Part shown: piece by piece, positions 19,637 to 31,546 of the stretch
How positions within the stretch are numbered: the stretch's first letter is position 1
How the letters are laid out: each line of letters opens with the position of its first letter
Source of the DNA: Hyaloscypha bicolor E
Taxonomy: Eukaryota > Ascomycota > Leotiomycetes > Helotiales > Hyaloscyphaceae
Assembly: GCF_002865645.1 (NCBI RefSeq)
Contig: NW_020194627.1
Location: forward strand, 682,001-746,000
Reading direction: 5' to 3'
Length of the DNA: 64,000 nt
The notes under the pieces: model-generated
The model's database searches: none
Seen by the model: the letters and a program-made list of their open reading frames with translations, nothing else
What the model was told of the DNA's origin: nothing
Position numbers and translations under genes: made by a program

Positions 19637-22600
19637 TTTTTTCTTATATATCTATATTCCCTAATCCGGTCTAGTATTAGATATTTAGATACTAGATATT
19701 AGATACCTAGATACTTAATTTCCTAATCCGGCCTAGTATTAGATACTTAGATACTAGATATCTAGATACTAGATATCCAGATACCAGATACTAAGAGAAT
19801 CTCTATATATATCCTTTTATTTATATATTTATTTCCTGCTTTATTTATATTTAACCTATTTCTCTATATTTAATTATATAGTATTTATATTAATAAAGTA
19901 CTTGAGGGCATTTAATAGCTTTAATTTTATTATAAAATCGGCAGGATTCGATTTTCTCTTAATTTATTTAATTTCTATAATCTCTTATTATTTATATATC
20001 TAATAAAAGTATATTATATTAATTATTAGGTATTTCTCTCGAGTAATATCTAATTTAATAAGGCATTCGTATAATAATTTCGAATCCGTATAGATAACTA
20101 GTAATAATTCCATTTCTAGTATTCTATTAATTATAGATTTAACTAAAGTACCTATATTAAAACTATAAGCTATATTATAGAGTTCTAAAGCTAGAATACT
20201 TCTAATAACTCTCTTATATTTAGTAAAGAACTAGTAGATAATATTAGTATATCTAGTTCTATTTACTAGAACTAGAATATATCCGATTTGGGAAAAGAAA
20301 TCTCTATTATTTATAAATAAAATATCTATAAAAATAATTAAATATAAGAACTCTTTTACTAGCTTTATAAATTTCAGTTCTTTAGCGGCATTCTTAATTT
20401 GCTATTAAATACACTTATTAAGTGCCTTTATATTAGTTTCTAAGGGTTTAATAGCTTCAGTAGTAATTAATAGGTTATATAAAGCTTCTAGTTAATAGAC
20501 TAATATAATATATACTCTTTTAATATATTAAATAATATATTAATTCTTAATAGAGAGATTTTAATAAATAGTACTTCTACTATTTATAGTAATAGTATTT
20601 TTTATAGAAACGGTTTAGAGGTTTTTATACTAGTATTTCTATATAAGAGTAATTCCAGTAGTATTTATATAGATAATACTTCTATTAAACTTAAGGTTAT
20701 AGTTAAAAGCAAGGAATTTATACTTCTTAACTAAAAACTTAGTCTTATAAAGCTTTAATTACTTTGCTTTTATAAAATTATTAGTTCTAATAAATAAAGT
20801 ATTATTAGTTTAAAGGCTAATAATTCCAAAGAATTACTTATTATAGAGGAGGTAAGGGTTATAAATTAATTATTTTATAGAAAGCTTATTAATATAATAG
20901 GAATAATAAGTCTTAAACTAGTAGTTTCCTGCTTCTAATATATTATATAATAGTTTTATAATTTTTAGAATAGAATTATTCTTTAGATTTAGCTTTTTAC
21001 TAAGCTTATAAAGTGAGTAAATATAGAAATTATAATTAAGTAAGGTTATTAATTAGATATAAGTTTATAAGATATTATATAAATATAATTCTATAATATT
21101 TATTATTATAATAGTAATACTAAAGATAATTCTCTAGCTAATATATTAAATAGTAAGTAATTATATTAATATTATATATTTCTTACTATTATTATAGGCT
21201 TAGATAACTAGTCTCGATTTCTTAAATTCTCTTTCTATATTCTTATTCTTGATCTTATTAATAAACCGGAAGTTAAAGATATATATTTCCTTTAGTATCT
21301 GAGATCTGGAAATAACTTTAAATATATTCTTTTCTAGAAGGCTAGTAACTTTAACTTAACGGGAATTCTTATATAGTTTATTATTCTATAGGAATACCAT
21401 AATATCCAGGGTCTTATAAGAGTATCCTCTATTATACTTTAGTAGAATAGCAGGAATAGTAAAAGGAATTATATCTGTATTACTTTTAGTCTTATTATTA
21501 GGTTTAGAAATAGATTCAGGTTCAGGGCTATTAGTAATAACTTTAATATCTCTTATATAAAAGAGCTTTATAAAAATTAAACGGAAAATAATATTACTAT
21601 ATAATAGAGCTAGTATATAGTTCTTTCTATTAATAGCTACTAGCTTATATAATCTATTTCAATTACTAGATTAATTAGTATTTCTTTTATACTAAATAAG
21701 AATATTTGAATTCAGAAGTAATTTATAAATATTAGTAATATTAGAACTATTTCGGATATTTAAAATATTTATAATTTAATATCTAGCTTAAAGCTTCTAA
21801 ATTTCTACTATTACCTTCTTAAATACTACTAATTATTATAATATAGTAAGTAATAAGATATTATATTTAGTTATTTAAGGTAAAGTACTATAAGCTAAAA
21901 GAATTAAAATAATACTATTAGGTCTTATAGAATTATTAATAGCCTTAAAAGCTATTTAAAGTATAGTATTCTTATTAATTCTATTAATTTTAACTAGAAT
22001 AATAAAATAGATATATTAGATTAGGCTATAATAGTATTCTATAATTCTAATAAAGTTATAAGCTTTTATAGAAATAATCTTAATTTTGGTTCCTATAGTA
22101 TTTATAAATTAAATAAACTTCTTATTAGTAAACTACTTTCTAGTATCTGCTATAATCTAATTAGAAGAGCCTAAATAGTTATTAATCTAATATTATTTAA
22201 ATATATTTAAGATATATATTATACTAATATTCTAGAGCTATTAGCCGGCTTAATATTAAGTACCTTTATTAATAATATAGAATATAGGCTTATGAGAAAT
22301 ATAAAAAATATTAATAATAATAGAATAGTTAAAGCTAATATTATCTTTTAGATTAAACTTGAATTATCCGGGTAATTAGCTATATTACTAGTATTATTTA
22401 TAGTACTTTATAAAGTATTTAAAAGCTTTTATATTAATATTATAGCCTGCTTATTCTAGTATATTTCGGAGCTTACTAATAAATAAATAACTAAAATAAT
22501 AATATAGATATTATAATTTGATTTTTATAAAAAAGCAGGAATTATAAATAAAGAATTCGGAAATAAAGCCTTATAGTATAGTATTCTAAAATAAGAAAGA

Positions 22601-25304
22601 ATATCCGAAACATTATATTATAGGTATATATTTTCTAATAAAAATAATAAGATAATTAGTAAGATTATTAAAGTAGATTCCTAGCTTGTCTATATTAGCT
22701 AAACTAAATAGAAATAGAGTTTTTAAAAGTATAATATAGAATTATATTTATCTAATTAGTATACTTATTATTATAGATTTAATAGAAAATATAAATCCGA
22801 TATTAAACTAGATATTAACTTGACCTTTAGTAGTTTTATTAAGTTTAATACTATTATTAGTTTATTAGAGAGCTTGGAATTAGTTAGAACTAGTAGTTAA
22901 GTATCTGGAGGCTCTAGTATTAATTATAATTCTATAAAAGTAATAAGTATTATATCTTAATATATTATTAACTATAAAAGTCTGGGTATTTTCTATTAAA
23001 GATTTAATAGGCTCTAAGATATGGTTTTTGCCTATTATCTAATATATAAGGGAAAGGGAAATAAGGTTATTTATAAGGGTATTAGCTATAATTATTAGTA
23101 GAACAGGAATAATAAAAGCGGCTAAAAAGCTCTTAACTAAAATAAAATAGAAATCTGAATAGTATTTCTCTTCTTTATTCATTTCTGCTAATAAAGCCTT
23201 AAAAGTATTATTTACTAGTTTGTCCTTATTACTCTTATTATCCTCTTTACCTTTAGCTTTAGTAATATACTATATATAAATATTACTAAAGCATTTATTA
23301 AAGTTATAGGTATTCCGGAATCTGAACTAATAGATATTTCTATTTCTAAATTAAGTTTTCTTAGCCTTTTATTTCTCTGGTATATATTTCTATAAATAGT
23401 ATTCGGGTTTCTTATATATAAAATATAACTTTGGAATATAATTATTATAATTATAAGACTTGAAATAGTTATTATAGGTTCCGAAGTTATAGCTAAATCT
23501 GTATTAATAATTTCCGGAAAAGTAATAGCTTAAAAGGTTCTAAGAATAGTATTATTAATTAGTAAAAAAGATTTCGGTATTGGCTTATTATTTGCTCTTA
23601 TATATAGTAATAAATAACTAGAGCTTATTAATAAGCTAGCCGAGATTTATAAAAGAGTCTGAGATTATATATTTATATATCCGGAAGCCTTAATAAAAAG
23701 TAATAATTTTATTATAAAAGAATTCGGTATTTTATAAATTAGATATAAAACTATATTATAATTAATATAGTTTATTAATTAGTAATTAAATAGTCTCAAA
23801 TATTACCCTTTTCCGGAAATTTAGCTATTATAAAAGCTAATATAATAGTATTTTACTTATCTAAATTTCGATATTCGAATTCAGGGCCTTTAAAAAAGCT
23901 ATAAATATTAATATAAGCCTCTTTATATATATATTAAGAGAACTAGTTACTATAGAAGTAGTCTTAAGCTAGTTCCTTTAGTATAGTAGGAAAAGCTTAT
24001 ATTAGTACCTTTTATAGAAGCTCTATATATTAGTAGATATCAAGAAAAATAATAAGTTTATAATTAAAATTACTATTAGATCTATTATATTTTTGCTTTT
24101 TAATATAGATCTTAGTAACTTCTCTAATAAGTCTTATAATTAAAGGAAATTGGAAGTTATTCGGATATAGTTATAGTAGTAATAATAGAACTAGTAAGAA
24201 TATACTATTTATTTCTAGAGCTTTTATACTAGTATATAAATCCGATAGAGATATAGGATATAATAGTTGAAAAGATAATAGAAAAGATCATAGTATAGAA
24301 ATATTAAAAATAATAGATTCTAGATACTTGTTCTTTATAAGAGTAATAAAGCCTAATAGAATTAGTTCCTTAATAAGGTCTGGTCTAATTACTAATATAT
24401 CCTTATTTTACTATATATACTATATATTTTTCTTTATAACCATATATAAGGTATTTATAATAGTATTAATATTACTATTCTATTATATAAATATATTATT
24501 ATACTAAAGGGTCTTATATAGATATAGTATTTCCGGGAATTCAAATTTATTAAAGTTTCCTTAATAAGTAAAATCCTTAAAATTATATCTAAATAGCTTC
24601 TAAAAATTATTATTAACTATTTTATAGAGAATATATTAAAATAGCTTAGTATTTAAAAATTCAGTTATTTTATCTATTCTAATAAAGTTTAGATTAATTC
24701 TATATTTCTACTTTCTTACTAATTCCTTATAATTATTATTATATATAAAATAATTAAATTAAATAGATCTAATAAAAGAATTATCTATTATAATATATTC
24801 TACTATTATATATTTTATAGATTTATATCTAGTTCGAGGTATAATAGTTTATAAAGAGAATAGATTTATAAGAAAGACAATAATTTATAAAATAGGTGGT
24901 TTATAATAGATATTATATTTAAGGTAAAAATTTCGTTTATAATAAGAAATTTAGGAAGTGAAATTTAAGGAGTGAAATATCGAGATTTCGGGAGAACTTG
25001 ATAGTTCTAAAACTCAAGAGCCTTAGAAGTTTAAAAGAAGGTGGTTTTTAAAAGGGTTTTATAGGAATTAAATAGGAATAGAATAGAATAATTAAATAGC
25101 TAACTGTTTTAGTACTTAATAAGATCAAATATCTTTTCTATTTATATAATCGAATTATAAGTAATAGAATTAATAGTTATTTCCTCTTTAACTAGAATAA
25201 TAGCTTTGCTACTAAATAACCGAATCTTAGGCAAATATAGCTTAATTCTTCCTAATCTATATATATAAATAGACCTTATTCTAATCTAAATATAAACTAA
25301 TTAG

Positions 25305-25614
25305 TATTGGTTTATTAGAAATATATAGTACTATTATATAGTTATAAAATACTATTTATATAAGTTTAGTAAAGTTGTTTTTCAGAAGTAGGAATTATAG
25401 TATTATAGTATTAATATATAATCTCTAAATCTGCTAAGCCTAAAGGAGTCTAGTTTACTAATTAAGTTAGTAATAGGATATAAGGTTATATAACTATATC
25501 CCGTATCCCATATCCTATTACTTATATCCTATTACCTATATCCCATTACCTATATCCCGTATCCTATATCCTATAACTATATATATAACTCCCAAAGAAA
25601 TAGCTATACTAATA
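25305..25614 (-). repeat. CopA LTR (5' LTR of the - element)
   Basis: Same length (310 bp) as the partner at 19,160-19,469. Differences between them are largely transitions. Confidence 0.85.
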
Positions 25615-25907
25615 ATTTTATATAATTAAAAGTGAATTATATATAGCTTTTTAGTTAAATTCTTATAAAACTAAGCTTTTTTTAATAAAATATAATTAAT
25701 ATAATATAATAAGCTATACTTTATTAAAATTATTTTATTTTAATAATTTCGAGGTTTTAGTTATATAATAAAGGCTAGAGTCTTTTATATATAACTTATA
25801 AAAATTATATAAAAAAGCTAGTTTTTTTATAATTCTAGATAATAATTTCTTTTTTATATTTAATTAATTAAGTTTTTATATATTATATATTGTTTATACT
25901 TTATTAC
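25615..25907. other. AT-rich spacer with hairpin repeat copy 2 (25,759-25,796)
   Basis: No gene. The 38-bp hairpin AGTTATATAATAAAGG...TATATAACT lies here outside any LTR element. The last five bases, ATTAC, are the target duplication of CopB. Confidence 0.55.
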
Positions 25908-26142
25908 TATTAGTTTACTAGTAATATATAGTATTATTATATAGTTATAAAATGCTATTTATATAAAGTTAGTAAAGTTATTATTATTCCGAAGTAGGAA
26001 TTGCAATATTATAGTATTGATATACGATTCCTAAATCTGCTAAGCCTAATGGGGACTAGTCTACCGGTCGAGTTACGCCTGTAATACAATATTACATGAC
26101 TAGTTATATGACCAGGAAATTCGTAGTACAGCTATTCCGATA
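25908..26142 (-). repeat. CopB LTR (left)
   Basis: 235 bp, from TATTAGTTTACTAG to CTATTCCGATA. It lacks the TATATCC-type tandem units found in CopA LTRs. Confidence 0.85.
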
Positions 26143-26271
26143 CTGGAACCTCTCTAAAAACACCAAAAACAGTGCTTCCCTCCCATTGCATACTAATTTC
26201 CTAATTGGGCCTAGTCCCAAACCTCCCAAACGCTCAGTGTCCCTCCCGTCCAATATTCCCATTTAATATTC

Positions 26272-26347
26272 CCATTTCCTACCAGTATGTCCATTTCCTA
26301 CTAGTATGTCTATTTCCTACTAGTATATCCATCTCCTACTAGTATGT
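26272..26347. repeat. 19-bp tandem repeat, four units (in CopB)
   Basis: Units of CCATTTCCTACTAGTATGT at 26,272, 26,291, 26,310 and 26,329, with a few substitutions. They lie in the 3' non-coding part of CopB. Confidence 0.75.
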
Positions 26348-26429
26348 CTATTCCCAGTATCCCCAATTGCAGTATACCCATTCCTTCTATTCCCAGTATG
26401 CCTATTCGCGTTTAACCCACTCCTGTTCA

Positions 26430-26675
26430 CTATAAAGCTTGGAATTGTCCGAATTCAGTAAAGGTGGGAGTAGCAGAGGTATAGGTGGGTATAGTACTCC
26501 CATTGGTTCGTTGAAGGGTATAGAGTTGTTCAAATCCGGTAGCAGGGATCGAACGAAGAGGTAAACGAGGTAAAGCGAGGGTATTGAAGGTAAGGGCGTC
26601 TTCCACTGACGGTTCGATGGTATTTGCGAAAGGAATAGCAGGTTCGTTAGTTTCCACTGGTTCGTCAGTTTCCAA
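26430..26675 (-). pseudogene. Open fragment in CopB with Thr/Glu/Pro repeats
   Basis: An 81-codon open stretch starts 'METDEPVETNEPAIPF'. Upstream (to about 26,920) the DNA repeats GGTTCGTTGGTATCTACTG-like words, encoding more DTNEP-like units but with stops. It lies where the region after gag would be. I see no domain. It may be a low-complexity part of the CopB polyprotein. Confidence 0.35.
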
Positions 26676-27289
26676 GGTAGAGATTAACGGTTCGGTGGCA
26701 TTTGCGGAAGGGATAGCCAGTTAGTTGCATTCGTCAATATCTACTGATTCGTAAGTTTCCAATAGAATAGCTGGTTCGTTGGTATCCATTTCGTAAGTAT
26801 CTACTAGAAGAGCCTCAAAAGTGAAGGAATCGGTTTTTGGAGGTTCGTTGGTACCGGTATCTACTGGAAGAGCTGATTCGTTGGTATTGGTATCTACTGA
26901 TTTGTCCTTACTGCCCTTATTATCCTGTTCTCTCTTAGTTTCGGCTATATACTATAGGTAGGCCCTATTAAAGCGCTCCATTTCAGCCATATGTCGTTCA
27001 AAAGCACTAGCGGATAGTTGAGCAGGTAATTGAGATTGGAAGGCGAGTAGTTGAAGACGTCGATTCCCTCTTAAGGATATGAAACCCGAGGTAATAGGGC
27101 CCTTCTGAAGGTCCGCTCTAGCCCCGTCAATATCGGCCGTACTCCAGACATGCTGTTCTTCCTCCTGAACAAGGTTAACTAAGGACTGAGCGATCGTAAG
27201 TTCGTGGCTATTTGGTTTTACAAAGATGCTACCGCAGTTATAGGACTGCTCGCAAGCGTAGTAGTTCCTTCAGATCCAGACGATTAAAG

Positions 27290-27405
27290 GTTATTCGACT
27301 GAAGTTCTTGAAGTCGTACTTGAACAAGTCCCAGAGATTATTGTCAACTATTTCATGAACGGTAGCTTGGAATAGCTTTGTATTCAGGTATTCGGATAAG
27401 TCGTC
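27290..27405 (-). pseudogene. Copia gag segment in CopB
   Basis: The reading 'DDLSEYLNTKLFQATVHEI' continuing 'VDNNLWDLFKYDFKNF' matches the RIP-altered gag of CopE near 43,410-43,515 ('KFLDTKLFQYILYKIVNNNLWELFRYNFKDF'-like). It is flanked by stops and no zinc knuckle or pol follows. Confidence 0.65.
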
Positions 27406-28343
27406 TTTGGTAGAGGTAGCTGTATTAATTCCGGATCTCTACTTGATTCGTGCCTTCTACTGCTCTGCCTGCAAGATAGAATTATCCATAGTATCCCAAA
27501 CCTTTCAGGTTCTTCCTAGTATATATATATGTATGGTTCGAAGGAGGAGGGGGTTCGAAGGAGAGGTAATTCGTAGAATTCGAGGTATATATGGAATTCG
27601 AGGTATTCGAGAAAGGAGAGGTAAGGAGAGGTATTTGATAGGCTCCCAAAGGTGAAGGATTATCGTTTCTGGAGTGGTTCGTAAGGGTTCGTAAATATTG
27701 AGAAATTTAGAAGTGAAATATTACAATTCCAGGAGAGGGTGAGGGTTCTGAAGGTTCTGAAGCTCGAGGGGTTCAACTTGAAGGTAAAGCTGAAGCTGAA
27801 GCTGAAGTACCTCAGGGTATTCCAGAGAGTAGAATGGTGGAGTTCCAGAAGGTGGGGTGGTATTCGACAGGTTCCCAAGGGTAAGGGATTATCGATTCCG
27901 GACGGAGGGTTGCTCTAGTGGTTTACAGAGGGTATTCGGCCTTATAAAAGAGCAATTTTGACGGTTACTCTGGCGGTTTGCGAGGGTATTCGGCCTCGTA
28001 AAAGAGCTATTTTGACGTAAGAGTGGTCAAATGGCTAACCGTTTTGGTACTTGGCAAGATCAAGTGCCCTTCCTGCCTGTATAACCGAATCACAGGTAAT
28101 AGGACTAACAGATGTTCCCCCCTTTGACGTAGTATAATCGGGCCTTAGCAAGATCAAGTATCTTTCCCTTCCTGTGGAACCGAATTACAGGCAAAGGTAG
28201 TCAATAGTTGTCCCCTCTTTAATATAGAACGATGGCTTTGCCCCCAAGGAACCGAATCTTGAGCAAGTATAGCTTAATCCTTCTTATTATCTGATCTGTA
28301 AGTACTAATAGACCTTGTTCTGATCTGAATACAAACTGATCAG

Positions 28344-28578
28344 TATCGGTTTACTAGTAATATATAGTACCGTTACGTAGTCGTGGAATACTATTTGTAT
28401 AAAGTTGGTAAAGTTATTATTATTCCGAAATAGGAATTGCAATATTATAGTATTAATATGCGATCCCTAAATCTGCTAAGCCTAATAGGGACTAGTCTAC
28501 CGGTCGAGTTACGCCTGTAATACGACATTACATGACTAGTTATATAACCAGGAAATTCGCAGTACAGCTATTCCGATA
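28344..28578 (-). repeat. CopB LTR (right)
   Basis: 235 bp, TATCGGTTTACTAG to TTCCGATA, same length as the left copy and followed by ATTAC. Confidence 0.85.
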
Positions 28579-28637
28579 ATTACTTATTATCTTATTTTTA
28601 TTATTTTACTATTAAGTTATATTTTATATTCTAATAT

Positions 28638-28898
28638 ATTTTATATAAGTTTTTATTTTATATAAGTTTTTATTTTATATAAGTTTTTATTTTATATAAG
28701 TTTTTATTTTATATAAGTTTTTATTTTATATAAGTTTTTATTTTATATAAGTTTTTATTTTATATAAGTTTTTATTTTATATAAGTTTTTATTTTATATA
28801 AGTTTTTATTTTATATAAGTTTTTATTTTATATAAGTTTTTATTTTTTATTTTATATAAGTTTTTATTTTATATAAGTTTTTATTTTATATAAGTTTT
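28638..28898. repeat. 17-bp minisatellite, 15 units
   Basis: Unit ATTTTATATAAGTTTTT repeated 15 times with almost no variation. One unit carries a 6-bp expansion (span 261 = 15 x 17 + 6). Confidence 0.85.
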
Positions 28899-29539
28899 TT
28901 TTTAAATATTTTATAATAAGTAATATAAAGAAATTAAAACTTATAATTAAAATAATATATTTATAAAGTTCTGAGATTTTTTTATAAAGCAAATTATTAG
29001 TTAAATAAATTTAGAGAAAAAAGAACTATTATAATATCTTAAGCCCAAAGCCGAAATATTAAAAATATATAAGTATTAATTTTAATATCTTATATTAATT
29101 TCTAATATATCTAATAACTTAAATATAAATTAGCTATAAAATATAAAAGTAATAAAAATAAAAGCTAATTATAAAAAAAAGAAATAAAGGAAATAAAACA
29201 GAAAGTATTATATCAAAATAATATAAATTAGATCTTAGTTAGAAATAGACTTTAATATATAGAAATAAAGTTATATTATTAATTTATATATTATTTTTAA
29301 TTATAATAAAAACTAAAATAAAAGCAACTTTAATTTTAATAATAAAGCTTGCTTTTAGGTTTAAAGAAAATACCTAAAATAGAAAATGCCCTTAATTTCA
29401 AGTAAAATAGTAAATAAAAACCGGAAATAAGAAATTATATAAATAATTTAGAGAAGCTTTTAATAAAAAGAAAAAATATTAAATAAAAATAAAAAAGAGA
29501 ATTTAGAGAAATTAAAGAAATTAATAAAATTATATTTAC

Positions 29540-29604
<65 letters not shown>

Positions 29605-30422
29605 TTATTATTATTATATGTATTATTATTATATTTATTATTATTGTATTTATTATTATTATTTTTAATAATATTATTAAATATATCTTATTTAGTAAAA
29701 TTAAATAAAAATATTATAAGTATTAAGCTAATAAAAAAATATAAGTAATAGAAATAATATTAAAAAAGCTATTATTTTATTATTATTAATATTTAAATTC
29801 GAATTCAAATTATATTTATTATTATTAATTAGCTTTTTTCAAATTTCGATTTCTTTATTAAAAAAATACTTAAATAAGAAATTAGCTCTTTTGAAATTTT
29901 ATTAATAAAAGTTTCAAATATAGAAACTTTATAATTAATTATAAAAGAAATATATATTAATACCGTTTTTAAATCTATTACTTATAAGAGCTTATAAAAT
30001 ATTATAATTTTAAAAGATAATATTTTTATATTCTTGAAATAATATATAAATATAAATAAGAATTATTATATTTCTCTTATTTATGAAAATTAAATTAAGG
30101 CTATATTAAAGTATTATACTAATAATTCAAGAAATTATTAGAACCCTAATTTTTTTTAAGGCTTTATTAAAGAAATTCCGAGAATAGAACTAGGAAATAT
30201 TTAAAATTAGCCGCGATTTTCTTAAATAAATTATTATATAAATTCAAAATAAAGGAATTTCTTTTAGGTCTTATATTAATATATTTAATAATATATTAAA
30301 ACAATTATTAAAAAGAAAAAAATAAATAAAATTATTTAGTACCGGGAATCTATAAGGGAATTATTTATTTTAATAAGAAATTATATTTTTAAAAATATAA
30401 ATTTCGAATTTACAAATATTTT
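28899..30422. other. AT-rich degenerate DNA with an ATT microsatellite
   Basis: No gene or element could be named. A trinucleotide run of ATT units, with a few interruptions, spans 29,540-29,668. The rest shows the RIP-like stop pattern. Confidence 0.5.
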
Positions 30423-30746
30423 TATTAGTAATTTACTAGTAATATATAATACTATAATATAATATATATGAAATATTAATATATTAAATTAGTAAAATAA
30501 TTAATATTTAAAAATAAGAATTATAAATTATAGTATTAATATATAATTCCTAAATTTACTAAGCCTAATAAAAACTAGCTACTAATTAAGATATTTATAA
30601 AATATAAAATTATATAATTATATAATTATATTTTATTACTTATATTTTATTACTTATATCTTATTATTTATATCTTATTACTTATATCTCGTATTTCGAG
30701 TTCTATAACTATATATATAATTTCTAAAGAAATATCTATATTAATA
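30423..30746 (-). repeat. CopC LTR (3' LTR of the - element)
   Basis: About 324 bp, TATTAGTAATTTACTAG to ATATTAATA. It includes several TTATTACTTATAT units like those in CopA LTRs. Confidence 0.7.
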
Positions 30747-31390
30747 CTAGAATCTTTCTAAAAATATAAAAAATAGTATTTCTTTCTAATTATATATTAA
30801 TTTCCTAATTCGGTCTAGTATTAGATTTTTCAAATACTTTATATATTTATATATATTCTCTTATTTTATATTCTTATCTTATATATTTATTCTTTATTTT
30901 TTTTATATTTAATTTATTTTTCTATATTTTTCTATATTATATTTATATTAATTAAATACTTAAAAGTATTTAATATTTTTTAATTTTATTATAGAATTAA
31001 TAGAATTTAATTCTCTTTTAATTTATTTGACTTTTATAATCTCTTATTATTTATATATTTATTAAAGATATAATATATTAATTATTAAATATTTCTTTTA
31101 AATAATATCTAATTTAATAAGGCATTTATATAACGACTTTAAATTTATATAAATAACTAATAATAGTTTTATTTCTATTACTTTATTAATTATAGATTTA
31201 ACTAAAGTACTTATTTATATTAAAGTTATAAGCTATATTATAGATTTCTAAAGCTAGAATACTTCTAGTAATTCTTTTATATTTAATAAAGAACTAGTAA
31301 ATAATATTAGTATATCTAGTTTTATTTATTAGAACTAGAATATATTCGATTTAGGAAAAGAGATCTTTATTATTTATAAATAAAGTATTT

Positions 31391-31546
31391 ATAAAAATAA
31401 TTAAATATAAGAATTTATAAAAATAATTAAATATAAGAATTTATAAAAACAATTAAATATAAAAATATATAAAAATAATTAAATATAGGAATTTATAAAA
31501 ACAATTAAATATAAGAATTTATAAAAATAATTAAATATAAGAATTT
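31391..31546. repeat. 26-bp tandem repeat, six units, inside CopC
   Basis: Six units of ATAAAAATAATTAAATATAA plus GAATTT. CopA has a single unit at the corresponding site (about 20,318), so the array grew in CopC after divergence. At 26 bp it would shift a reading frame, consistent with a dead element. Confidence 0.8.

Larger units (their letters stand above)
19160..25614 (-). mobile_element. CopA: full-length Ty1/copia retrotransposon, RIP-inactivated
   Basis: Two 310-bp LTRs (19,160-19,469 and 25,305-25,614) enclose a copia polyprotein on the - strand. Gag lies near 24,900-23,200, then the zinc knuckle, integrase (about 23,000-21,600), reverse transcriptase (about 21,430-20,600) and RNase H (to about 19,900). 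It matches CopE, which reads the same way on +, and shares words such as 'KSRLVI.YN' in the RT. All frames carry many stops. The flanking 5-mers ATAAT and ATTTT do not match, so the element may be a recombination product. The 3' non-coding part holds a 38-bp hairpin. Confidence 0.85.
25908..28578 (-). mobile_element. CopB: short non-autonomous copia relative, weakly mutated
   Basis: 235-bp LTRs at 25,908-26,142 and 28,344-28,578 flank only about 2.2 kb. A perfect ATTAC target duplication sits at 25,903-25,907 and 28,579-28,583. The regions next to each LTR match those of CopA, and a gag segment is present, but integrase, RT and RNase H are missing. Base composition is far less AT-rich than its neighbours and the LTR ends (TATCGG...CCGATA) are still inversely matched. 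It would need proteins from a full-length relative to move. Confidence 0.85.

Noticed and set aside
27407..27878. Short open frames on both strands within CopB
   Set aside because: They lie in the leader and gag part of a retrotransposon and do not match gag in those frames.
28638..28898. CRISPR-like array
   Set aside because: The units are directly adjacent with no unique spacers; it is a minisatellite in a fungal genome.
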